Shown here one piece after another: positions 1 to 5,571 of a DNA stretch of 9,122 nt. The stretch spans positions 1-9,122 of the forward strand of contig JAZASR010000055.1 of assembly GCA_036343175.1 (NCBI GenBank), in the 5' to 3' direction. Under the pieces are notes generated by a model. That model saw only the letters and a program-made list of their open reading frames with translations. It searched no databases and was not told the DNA's origin. Both the position numbers and the translations under genes were made by a program. Source of the stretch: JAEEJA01 sp036343175 (GTDB lineage Bacteria; Bacillota; Clostridia; Lachnospirales; Lachnospiraceae). The stretch's first letter is position 1; the number at the start of each line of letters is the position of its first letter.

Positions 1-2
1 CG

Positions 3-1868
3 GCGGGTGAGAAGGCGTACGCCGCCTATGATGTGACTACAGAGACGAACAAGACCAAGAGCGGTAATGACCTTACGGCATTACAGGTTACTTTCAAAGA
101 TAAGAAGTGGTATATCATTGAGGATAATTCCTTGAGTGCTATGAGTGGAACAGTTACATTGCTTTCCGCTGATACAACCTTTGGTACAAAAATATTTGCA
201 GATAATAAAAGCAATAAATACAGCACTTCTCAGGTGAAGGCTTATCTTGATAGCATGACAGAGACAGGTAATGACTTCGCAGATGTGGCGGATGCTATTG
301 AGACAGTCAATTTGACAACCAATAAATATAATAGTACTGAGGAATATGAGACTGTAAATGGAGTAAAACTGTATCTTTTAAGTACGGAGGAAGCAAACCG
401 TCTTCCTACGAATGTTCGTAAGGCAGGATTTACAGGAGACGACTGCGGCGCCAATGAATGGTGGCTCCGCTCGCCCGGCAACGTTGGTGACAATGCGGCG
501 TTTGTGTACGGCGACAACGGCGATGTCAATGGCGATGCCAATGACGAGGGCTACTATGTGTGGATTGCTTTCGGAGTGCGTCCCGCTTTAAAGCTGAATC
601 TGGGATCTGTCATCTTCTCATCTGAATCAAAGGAGTTTACGGTGGGATCGGCGACAGTTGACGTCACGGGCTTATCGCTTGACAAGACCACTGCACAGAC
701 CATCGATTTGGACGGTAAGGTCTCCTTTAAGGCTATCGTCGAACCCGACAACGCAACGGACAAGAAAGTAAAGTGGAGTGTAGGCGGAACTAATTCTGGC
801 GCGGTGAAGTTATATACAGATGAGGACTGCACCACTGAGGTCGGAGCAGATGCTACCGACACCCTGACTGTCTATGCCAAGGGCATCTCGGCGGGCAGTG
901 CAACTGTCACAGCCACCAGCAATGCGGGCAGTGGGAAGAGCGCGAGCTGCGATGTGACGGTGGGAGTACCTAAGCCGGAGCAGACGATCACTGCGTCTGA
1001 TGTGACTGCTACTTACGGAGATACGAACAGGGAAGTCAACGCCACTGTAACGGTGCCTGCGACGGATGGCGGCGCAATTAGCTATGCCGTCAAGAGCGGC
1101 AGTGAGAACTACATTGATGTTGCCTCCGATGGCAAACTGACAATCAAAGCGGTTCCTACGACAGACAAAAAAGCCTATGTTATCGTTACGGCCGCGGAAA
1201 CTTCTGACTATGCACAGACGGCTAAAGAGGTGACGATTACGATTGCCCCTCGTATAACTATTGAGACCAGAGACGATGGCTCCAAGGTTGAGACATTGGA
1301 AGATGGTTTCAAGACGGTTGTTACCGAGAAAGATTCCTCTGATCAAATTATAAAGATTACGGAGATTGTAAAGGATGGCAATAAGACGACTGCTACCGAG
1401 AAAGATCCTGACGGAAACATAACCAAGATCACAGAGACATTAGTAGATGGTAACACCACAACAGTTACCGAGAAAGATCCTGAGGATCAGATTACTAAGA
1501 CGACGGAAACCATAACAAAAGAAGACGGATCGAAGACAGAGACAGTAACAGAGGGAAACAAAACCACAGTTACCGAGAAAGATTCTGGGGACAAAGTCAC
1601 AAAGACGACAGAAACCATAACAAAGAAAGACGGTTCGAAGACAGAGACAGTAACAGAGGGAAACAAGACCACAGTTACCGAGAAAGATCCTGAGGATCAG
1701 ATTACTAAGACGACAGAAACTGTGACAAAGGAAGACTGTCAGACGGCACATTGTGGGAGGTACATACCGCACTTTGATTTCAGTGCAAAACCCTCTCCGA
1801 TTGTGCCGTACCGGCATTTGCCGCAGTCTCTCAGCGGGATGACCGCAGATTGTCGTAGCCTTGTTTGA
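3..1868 (+). CDS. Surface protein with DUF6273-like and Ig-like domains, 5' partial, 3' end replaced by transposon sequence
   Basis: The frame is open from the first bases, so the true start and any signal peptide lie upstream; the first in-window GTG at 33 is not a credible start. In order: a DUF6273-like domain (about 60-600; landmarks WWLRSPG at 456-476 and GVRPALKLN at 571-597), a bacterial Ig-like (Big_2-type) domain (about 655-955), a second Ig-like 'ATYGD' domain (about 970-1255), then Thr/Glu/Lys-rich tandem repeats (1320-1736). This is the layout of extracellular, cell-wall or adhesin-like proteins, but no ligand can be inferred. The native coding sequence stops matching its own repeat at 1736. 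The last 43 codons (1737-1865) and the TGA/TAA-type stop come from transposon end DNA and read as an unrelated Cys/Pro/His-containing tail. Any native C-terminal anchor is therefore lost. The domain names are recalled patterns; the truncation is read directly from the sequence. Confidence 0.8.
   Translation, partial: AGEKAYAAYDVTTETNKTKSGNDLTALQVTFKDKKWYIIEDNSLSAMSGTVTLLSADTTFGTKIFADNKSNKYSTSQVKAYLDSMTETGNDFADVADAIETVNLTTNKYNSTEEYETVNGVKLYLLSTEEANRLPTNVRKAGFTGDDCGANEWWLRSPGNVGDNAAFVYGDNGDVNGDANDEGYYVWIAFGVRPALKLNLGSVIFSSESKEFTVGSATVDVTGLSLDKTTAQTIDLDGKVSFKAIVEPDNATDKKVKWSVGGTNSGAVKLYTDEDCTTEVGADATDTLTVYAKGISAGSATVTATSNAGSGKSASCDVTVGVPKPEQTITASDVTATYGDTNREVNATVTVPATDGGAISYAVKSGSENYIDVASDGKLTIKAVPTTDKKAYVIVTAAETSDYAQTAKEVTITIAPRITIETRDDGSKVETLEDGFKTVVTEKDSSDQIIKITEIVKDGNKTTATEKDPDGNITKITETLVDGNTTTVTEKDPEDQITKTTETITKEDGSKTETVTEGNKTTVTEKDSGDKVTKTTETITKKDGSKTETVTEGNKTTVTEKDPEDQITKTTETVTKEDCQTAHCGRYIPHFDFSAKPSPIVPYRHLPQSLSGMTADCRSLV
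1320..1736 (+). repeat. In-frame tandem repeats of the surface protein (72-bp then 105-bp units)
   Basis: The recurring 'TEKD' codons mark unit starts at 1320, 1392, 1464, 1569 and 1674. The first two units are 72 bp (24 residues). The next two are 105 bp (35 residues), being the shorter unit plus an 11-residue insertion around KEDGSKTETV. The fifth unit is cut after 63 bp at GAAGAC (1731-1736), where the other copies continue with GG(A/T)TCGAAGAC. The units are rich in Thr, Glu, Lys and Asp and look like an extended stalk. Their high mutual identity makes slippage and copy-number change likely. Confidence 0.85.
1737..1852 (+). repeat. Left transposon end with four direct ACCGCA-type boxes
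   Basis: Four 11-bp boxes run in the same direction: ACGGCACATTG (1743-1753), ACCGCACTTTG (1766-1776), ACCGGCATTTG (1810-1820) and ACCGCAGATTG (1842-1852). Spacings are 23, 44 and 32 bp. Arrays of this kind at the ends of Tn7/Tn402-like elements are binding sites for the transposase; that role is inferred here from similarity of arrangement. The matching boxes at the right end point the opposite way, as expected for two inward-facing ends. Confidence 0.7.
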
Positions 1869-1892
1869 AGGGCAGCCGGTGCTGCTTTCGAA

Positions 1893-1920
1893 ATAAGGCC
1901 ATGACAGATGTCACAGCCTT
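1893..1920 (-). terminator. Intrinsic terminator of the transposition operon
   Basis: Read on the minus strand, the arms AAGGCTGTGACA and TGTCATGGCCTT (1895-1920) form a 12-bp stem around a very tight centre, followed by ATTT. Two positions pair only as G-U wobbles in the minus-strand RNA and are mismatches in the plus-strand RNA, which supports the minus direction. It lies 24 bases past the ATPase stop codon and just inside the left end, so it would stop the operon from reading out into the surface-protein gene. Confidence 0.6.
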
Positions 1921-1943
1921 AGAAATGTACTTTGAAAACTTCA

Positions 1944-2750
1944 TCAATAAAGTCCCTGATTATCAACAGCAGCACGGATGGTCTCGGCATCGATGACTTT
2001 TTTATCCTGCTGGGAGCCGATGGTCAGGGCATCTGTCATCAGGTTGTCAATGAGACGCGGATTGCCCTGGGCAAAGCTGTGGACGGCTGCGAGTGCTGCC
2101 GGATCAATGATCGTGGAGGAAGCACCAGCCAGTTGGAGCTTATGGAGGATGTACTTTGACACTTCGTCATCGGAAAGTCCTGCATAGTTGTAATGGACAG
2201 TGATTCGCTGGCGCAGTGCTTCATGCACCGGCTTGCGGAGTGTGTCATTGAGATGGGATTCCCCGCACAGGATAAGGGTAAAGCAGTTTACGGAATCGTA
2301 ACCGTAATTCATGAGCATCTTGATGTCGTTGAGAATACCGGTATTCAGGTACTGTGCCTCATCGATGGCGAGAAGCAGGGGCTGATGTTTTTCCTTATAA
2401 AGGTATGCGATCTGACCCTGGATTGCACGGAACATGGTAGTTTTGCCGCCCCTGTCCGGAACACCCAGGATAGAGCAGAGCTGTTTGTAGAAGTCTGCAA
2501 CACTGATGGTGGACAGACACAGGTACTCCATGTGGTAAAGATTTGGATTGAGTGAGGAGGCAAAACAGCGCAGGGCGTAGGACTTGCCCATGCCGGGTCT
2601 GGCGGTAAATACACCGATGCCCCGGATGTCCTTGAGATAATCCAGTCGGTTTATCATTTCGGTAAAGTCTCTGGAAATAAAGTGGTCTTTTTCCTTCAGC
2701 TGCTGTTTGTCAAAAGGATTGAAAGTAAGTCCATAGTAAGAGTTGTACAT
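1944..2750 (-). CDS. ExeA/TniB-like AAA ATPase, transposition partner protein
   Basis: The 268-residue protein is an ExeA/TniB/MuB-type AAA ATPase that would act in the cytoplasm with the transposase, in this group usually by choosing or preparing target DNA. Walker A is at residues 50-57 (ARPGMGKS) and Walker B at 125-131 (LLLAIDE, followed by AQYL). A sensor-like LILCG strand lies near 160, and an LRQRI arginine segment sits about 15 residues later. The opening YYGLTFNPFD is typical of the ExeA family. The start codon overlaps the transposase stop by one base (TGATG) and has its own GGGAGGTG site, so the two are translationally coupled. The length is normal and all key motifs are intact, so it looks functional. 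Family placement is confident; the exact role in this element is inferred. Confidence 0.92.
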   Translation of the reverse strand: MYNSYYGLTFNPFDKQQLKEKDHFISRDFTEMINRLDYLKDIRGIGVFTARPGMGKSYALRCFASSLNPNLYHMEYLCLSTISVADFYKQLCSILGVPDRGGKTTMFRAIQGQIAYLYKEKHQPLLLAIDEAQYLNTGILNDIKMLMNYGYDSVNCFTLILCGESHLNDTLRKPVHEALRQRITVHYNYAGLSDDEVSKYILHKLQLAGASSTIIDPAALAAVHSFAQGNPRLIDNLMTDALTIGSQQDKKVIDAETIRAAVDNQGLY

Positions 2751-4018
2751 CAGGCTTCACCTCCCGCTTTGGAATAGTCGATTGCCGGCGGATTGTTCCG
2801 TCTGGTATGGCAGTTGTCGTTGCGGCTAGTCTGCCGGATGGGAAACTTTTCGCCTTCAAACAGGATGTAGGCTGAAGTCATGTCGTCCGGAAGATAGCGG
2901 ACCTCCACTTTAGCGGAAATGAACTGCATGGGGACATCATAACAGACCTTGTCGATGGAGATGGTGGAATCCTTGCGTACCTTGCGGGTAATGCGGTTAT
3001 AAAAACAGTCGTCCAGCCACTGCCTTGACTCCGGCTTACGGGGATGGTCTTTGGAAGCCTGATAGCGCTCCAGCGGGATGGTGTCAATGCCCCGATGGAA
3101 GGTGGTATTGTAGTCACGCATGTAATCCTTGAGCATCCCGTTGAACTGGGCGAGGGACTGAATGGATTCCATATCCAGTGTATAAAGCCATCTCTCCTTG
3201 AGGGTGCGGAAATGCCGTTCTACCTTGCCTTTACTGGCACCGTCCCGGACTCTCGTATGGAGAAGAAGAATCCCGAGAGAGACACAGATCATGGAAAGCT
3301 GTGCATTGGAATAGCTGCATCCATTGTCCACATAAAGTTTATCGGGAATGCCATAGGTGGCGATGGCATCCTTTAAAACCTTCTGGAAGTTGCAGGCATT
3401 GTCATTGTAGAACAGTTCACCGCCTACCAGGAGTCTGGAATGGTCATCAATGATCATGATACAGTAGACTCTTTTGGATGTGCCGTCTTCGGTGATGTGG
3501 GGAAGATAACAGGTGTCGGCCTGCCAGATCTTTCCGAATTCGTCCTCTTCAAAGGCTTTGCGGTCACGAAGATTGGGATCTCTGGCAGATTTCAGGTCGT
3601 TGTGCCGTATGAAACGCTGGACGGAATCAACACTGACGGTGGCAGGGATAAAGGATTCCCGTACCAGATGAGTGTAAATCTGGGTGGCATTCATGCAAGG
3701 GTGTTCTTCCTTGATACGGTAGATTTCAGCGATGGCATCCTCGTTTAGAGCACGAGGAATGCCTTTGTCAGAGCGTGTGCCCGGCATCAGGGCATCCAGT
3801 CCGCCGATACTGTACTGGGACTTCCATTTTTCCAGCGTTTTGTAACTGTAGGTGACCGTGGAGCCATCGGGAAGTGTCAGTGGAGATGCCGTAACGCGTT
3901 TGTAGTAGGCAGTAGCAGAGGCATCGGGATAAAGCCCCTGGATAACAGGAGCGATGAGAGCGAAGCGGAACTGTGCCACTTCGGCATTATGTTTCATTGT
4001 TTCGGTATCTTTACTCAT
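2750..4018 (-). CDS. DDE transposase of the TniA/Mu-C type
   Basis: The protein is 422 residues from the ATG at 4018. That start is chosen because AAGGAGGG sits 8 bases before it; the upstream in-frame GTG/ATG codons have no such site. Residues 1-85 include helix-turn-helix-like segments (TYSYKTLEKWKSQY). The integrase core carries D168 (WQAD), D231 (VDNG) and E267 (KGKVE), an exact D,D-35-E spacing. A C-terminal beta-barrel of the Mu transposase type follows (around VCYDVP). The enzyme cuts and joins transposon ends to target DNA. It sits 75 bases after the DUF6431-like gene and overlaps the ATPase gene, so the three form one operon. All catalytic residues are present and there is no frameshift, so it looks active. 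A plain IS481-type call is less likely because of the ATPase partner and the end-box arrays. Confidence 0.92.
   Translation of the reverse strand: MSKDTETMKHNAEVAQFRFALIAPVIQGLYPDASATAYYKRVTASPLTLPDGSTVTYSYKTLEKWKSQYSIGGLDALMPGTRSDKGIPRALNEDAIAEIYRIKEEHPCMNATQIYTHLVRESFIPATVSVDSVQRFIRHNDLKSARDPNLRDRKAFEEDEFGKIWQADTCYLPHITEDGTSKRVYCIMIIDDHSRLLVGGELFYNDNACNFQKVLKDAIATYGIPDKLYVDNGCSYSNAQLSMICVSLGILLLHTRVRDGASKGKVERHFRTLKERWLYTLDMESIQSLAQFNGMLKDYMRDYNTTFHRGIDTIPLERYQASKDHPRKPESRQWLDDCFYNRITRKVRKDSTISIDKVCYDVPMQFISAKVEVRYLPDDMTSAYILFEGEKFPIRQTSRNDNCHTRRNNPPAIDYSKAGGEA
2758..2765 (-). promoter_or_regulatory. Ribosome binding site inside the transposase 3' end
   Basis: Minus-strand GGGAGGTG lies 7 bases before the ATPase ATG and within the last codons of the transposase gene (the Gly-Gly-Glu-Ala end). 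It fixes the ATPase start and explains the one-base stop/start overlap. Confidence 0.8.
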
Positions 4019-4026
4019 GGTAAAAG

Positions 4027-4034
4027 CCCTCCTT
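4027..4034 (-). promoter_or_regulatory. Ribosome binding site fixing the transposase start
   Basis: Minus-strand AAGGAGGG is 8 bases upstream of the ATG at 4016-4018. It rules out the longer reading, which would add 20 residues from an upstream codon at 4078. Confidence 0.8.
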
Positions 4035-4093
4035 CTTATGTTTTCTACATCATAATCGGAGAAACTTCCGGTAACCATCCCATGGTCGTGTGG

Positions 4094-4726
4094 TCAGAAG
4101 ATGGAAATATCCGGAGCGAAGACAGTCTGATGATACCGTGCATTTTTGGGTGATTTCAGTACGGGGTTCCTGTGGGACTGCAGGAAGGAATGGCACTGTT
4201 GCCGGATAAAGGCCATGGAGAAGGAGGAGTAGCTGTCCATCGTGGCAAGATCCTTCAGGAAAGCGGAGTTGGAGATATCGTTGTCATCCAGCAGACCAAG
4301 CCACTCTTTCTTATGGGATTTCCAGAGAGCAAGCCATTTGAAAAACTGGTTCTGTGAGATATCATATCTTTCACAGAGCTGTTCTATGGTAAAAAGTCCT
4401 GCAAAGTACTCTCCGAGAAGACGCAGGACGAAGAACAGGCTGTAGCTGGAGTAAGGAATGATGACATCCGGGAGGATAGCGTGGGTGTGCCTGCAGCTGT
4501 CGCAGAATACCCGGAGAATGCATAAATCCGATTTTTCCTGTCTGCCGGCCTTAAAATCAATGATGGATCTGCCGTAGTAGTGATGGATGTGGCAGTTTCC
4601 GGTGCTTCCGCATATAGGACAGGTCTCCCGTTCGGGCTTAAACCGCTCCATGTAGGAGTCAAAAAGAGATTTTGATGAAGTTTTTATACGAATTATCTTG
4701 CATAACAGTAAGTTTTTTCTTATCAT
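4094..4726 (-). CDS. DUF6431-like zinc-binding, helix-turn-helix protein of the transposon
   Basis: First gene of the transposition operon; about 210 residues from the ATG at 4726. I recall proteins of this pattern (annotated DUF6431) next to TniA/TniB pairs in Lachnospiraceae, but the function is not known to me. A putative zinc site is visible: C36-P-I-C39, C45-H-I-H, then C75-D-S-C78-R-H-T-H. A helix-turn-helix-like stretch follows at about 112-135 (TIEQLCERYDISQNQFFKWL), then a basic C-terminal region. These suggest DNA binding, perhaps of the transposon ends or of a target. The start is uncertain. No ribosome binding site precedes the ATG at 4726, a GTG at 4786 gives a longer reading, and the conserved part seems to begin near 'IIRIKTSSKS', about residues 11-20. 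An ATA lies where a start might once have been. Confidence 0.75.
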   Translation of the reverse strand: MIRKNLLLCKIIRIKTSSKSLFDSYMERFKPERETCPICGSTGNCHIHHYYGRSIIDFKAGRQEKSDLCILRVFCDSCRHTHAILPDVIIPYSSYSLFFVLRLLGEYFAGLFTIEQLCERYDISQNQFFKWLALWKSHKKEWLGLLDDNDISNSAFLKDLATMDSYSSFSMAFIRQQCHSFLQSHRNPVLKSPKNARYHQTVFAPDISIF

Positions 4727-4815
4727 AACAGTGTAAAGTGACTGCGTATAGGACAGGCAACCATTTATTAGGGCATGACCCTGCACGGGACCTGCTTTTG
4801 CAGCACTTGGGTATG

Positions 4816-4858
4816 AGAGAAAGAACGAACTGTAGGAGGGGCTGTTCTTTCTCTTTTT
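4816..4858 (+). terminator. Rho-independent terminator-like hairpin, plus strand
   Basis: AGAGAAAGAAC (4816-4826) and GTTCTTTCTCT (4844-4854) are perfect 11-bp arms around a 17-base loop, followed on the plus strand by a run of T (4854-4858). No plus-strand gene ends just before it, so it may stop plus-strand read-through in the right arm. The AT-rich stem and long loop keep this call moderate. Confidence 0.5.
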
Positions 4859-4914
4859 CTATTGGTTACGAAAAGACTATAGAGGAAGGAATGGAAATGG
4901 TCAAGAGGACAGAT

Positions 4915-4940
4915 AAAAACGTGCCGTAAAAAACAGCACG
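4915..4940 (-). terminator. Minus-strand terminator-like hairpin near the right end
   Basis: On the minus strand, CGTGCTG, a TTTTTTA loop and CGGCACG (4920-4940) form a 7-bp stem with one G-T wobble, directly followed by TTTTT (4919-4915). It would stop transcription entering the transposon from the right before it reached the operon. It overlaps one of the right-end boxes (4917-4927), so the two roles may share sequence. Confidence 0.55.
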
Positions 4941-5024
4941 CTAAGATAGACAATATATAGGAAAAGCTGAATTTAATCTGCGGTAAAGTTGCGGTCGGAG
5001 GGAAAGTTAATTTGATGCATGACA
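4917..5024 (-). repeat. Right transposon end with ACCGCA-type boxes
   Basis: Read inward from 5024 on the minus strand: terminal TGTCATGC, then ACCGCAACTTT (4985-4995), directly adjoining ACCGCAGATTA (4974-4984), then ACGGCACGTTT (4917-4927). ACCGCAGATT matches the fourth left-end box over ten bases. The first of these boxes is at the same 29-base offset from the tip as the second box of the left end. Confidence 0.7.
4997..5002 (+). promoter_or_regulatory. Shine-Dalgarno-like GGAGGG inside the transposon right end
   Basis: GGAGGG lies 12 bases before the ATG at 5015 and 9 bases before an in-frame TTG at 5012. If the right end at 5024 is correct, this site and both start codons belong to the transposon and not to the hydrolase gene they now precede. 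Confidence 0.55.
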
Positions 5025-5530
5025 CTTCAATATCTAATGAGGATGCAGCAAAGATTCTCAAAGAACTAAAAGAGAATAATAAGGCTGATAAAAATGCTTG
5101 GAAGGTAATAGAGAGAGGGGCCTCTCTTGTTGGAAAAGTAGAATACAGTATGGATAAAAGGCAGGGTGATGGAAGGGATAATCCTGAATATCTTGATTGT
5201 TCTTCTTTTACAGCCTGGGCATTTCATAAGAGTGGATATTCTGGTGTTCCATATGGTTCAACTACAGCGACATTTATTTCATCCGGACAATATGAAACTA
5301 TCTCAGCTGATAAGCTTAAGCCAGGAGATATTGGATTAAAGAGTAGTACAGCCGAAACTGGTGGGGCAAATCATGTTGGTATTTATTGTGGGAAGCTAAA
5401 GAATGGAACAAAGGTGTGGTTACATTGTACATCGTCATCATCTACATCGCTTACTGGTAATACATCAGGAGTAATGTTTGGTGCATATACAAATTTTGCA
5501 TACTTTAGGCATTTTAAGAAATTTGATTAA
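5015..5530 (+). CDS. NlpC/P60 cysteine peptidase (cell-wall hydrolase), probably lacking its native N-terminus
   Basis: 171 residues. The NlpC/P60 core is complete: catalytic Cys62 in YLDCSSFTAW, His120 in ANHVGIYCG, and a third polar residue, His137, in VWLHCT; LKPGDIG near 101-107 is also typical. Such enzymes cut peptide bonds in peptidoglycan stem peptides outside the cell. The first 30 residues are charged, with no signal peptide or membrane segment, which is odd for this family. The inferred transposon boundary at 5024/5025 falls at the third or fourth codon, so the first few residues (MHDT) would be transposon-encoded and the original secretion signal is missing. In that case the product would be stranded in the cytoplasm. 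A TTG at 5012 is an alternative start. If the boundary were wrong, this would be a short intracellular NlpC/P60 protein. Confidence 0.8.
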   Translation: MHDTSISNEDAAKILKELKENNKADKNAWKVIERGASLVGKVEYSMDKRQGDGRDNPEYLDCSSFTAWAFHKSGYSGVPYGSTTATFISSGQYETISADKLKPGDIGLKSSTAETGGANHVGIYCGKLKNGTKVWLHCTSSSSTSLTGNTSGVMFGAYTNFAYFRHFKKFD

Positions 5531-5554
5531 CTTTTGGACCAATGGTCTAAAAGT
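5530..5554. repeat. 25-bp palindrome, copy 1
   Basis: Arms ACTTTTGGACCA and TGGTCTAAAAGT meet around one central base (5542), with a single G-T pair. It begins on the last base of the NlpC/P60 stop codon and ends 6 bases before the next gene's GGAGG. No run of T follows on either strand, so it is not a standard intrinsic terminator. A dimeric-regulator operator or an RNA processing hairpin are both possible. A near-identical copy lies at 6349-6373. Confidence 0.75.
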
Positions 5555-5571
5555 GAGAATGGAGGAAAGTT

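Larger units (their letters stand above)
4727..5014. other. Right non-coding region of the transposon
   Basis: About 290 bases with no convincing gene. A 63-codon plus-strand reading at 4738-4929 has no ribosome binding site and no recognisable content. The stretch holds two terminator-like hairpins facing opposite ways (4816-4858 plus, 4915-4940 minus), the right-end binding boxes, and presumably the minus-strand promoter of the transposition operon. I could not place that promoter with confidence; minus-strand TATGAT at 4721-4726 resembles a -10 box, but it would overlap the chosen DUF6431-like start. Confidence 0.6.
1737..5024 (-). mobile_element. TniA/TniB-type transposon with DUF6431-like gene, about 3.3 kb
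   Basis: Three minus-strand genes (DUF6431-like, DDE transposase, AAA ATPase) lie between two ends that match each other. The left end reads TGTCAGACGGCACATT from 1737. The right end, read inward on the minus strand from 5024, reads TGTCATGCATCAAATT. They share TGTCAnnCnnCAnATT, and both carry ACCGCA exactly 29 bases in (1766 and 4995). TGT...ACA ends, multiple inner boxes and a transposase plus ATPase pair fit the Tn7/Tn402/Tn552/Mu-like group. The left boundary is fixed independently, because the surface-protein repeat breaks at 1736/1737. The right boundary rests on the end match alone. The flanks AAGAC (1732-1736) and CTTCA (5025-5029) are not a target duplication. I do not assign an IS name. 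Confidence 0.78.

Noticed and set aside
810..1346. Minus-strand reading of 178 codons opposite the surface-protein gene
   Set aside because: It is antisense to the Ig-like and repeat region, has no ribosome binding site or known motif, and the plus-strand domains are clear.
1320..1736. CRISPR-like array
   Set aside because: The repeats are in-frame multiples of three with no unique spacers, and they encode a regular protein stalk.
4751..4755. TGTCC on the minus strand as the right tip
   Set aside because: No ACCGCA box follows at a matching distance, and it would leave almost no room for a promoter before the first gene.
4873..4877. AAGAC, equal to the five bases left of the transposon, as a target duplication ending the element at 4872
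   Set aside because: The sequence just inside 4872 reads TTCGTAACC on the minus strand and does not resemble the left tip. A 5-base match in this A-rich stretch is not unlikely by chance.
4738..4929. Plus-strand 63-codon reading in the transposon right arm
   Set aside because: No ribosome binding site and no recognisable protein character; it runs across both terminator-like hairpins.
4914..4935. Possible right transposon tip at 4935, reading TGTTTTTTACGGCAC inward
   Set aside because: It shares ACGGCAC with the left end, but the spacing differs by two bases and the stretch is explained by a hairpin and an inner box. The tip at 5024 matches both TGTCA and the exact 29-base offset.
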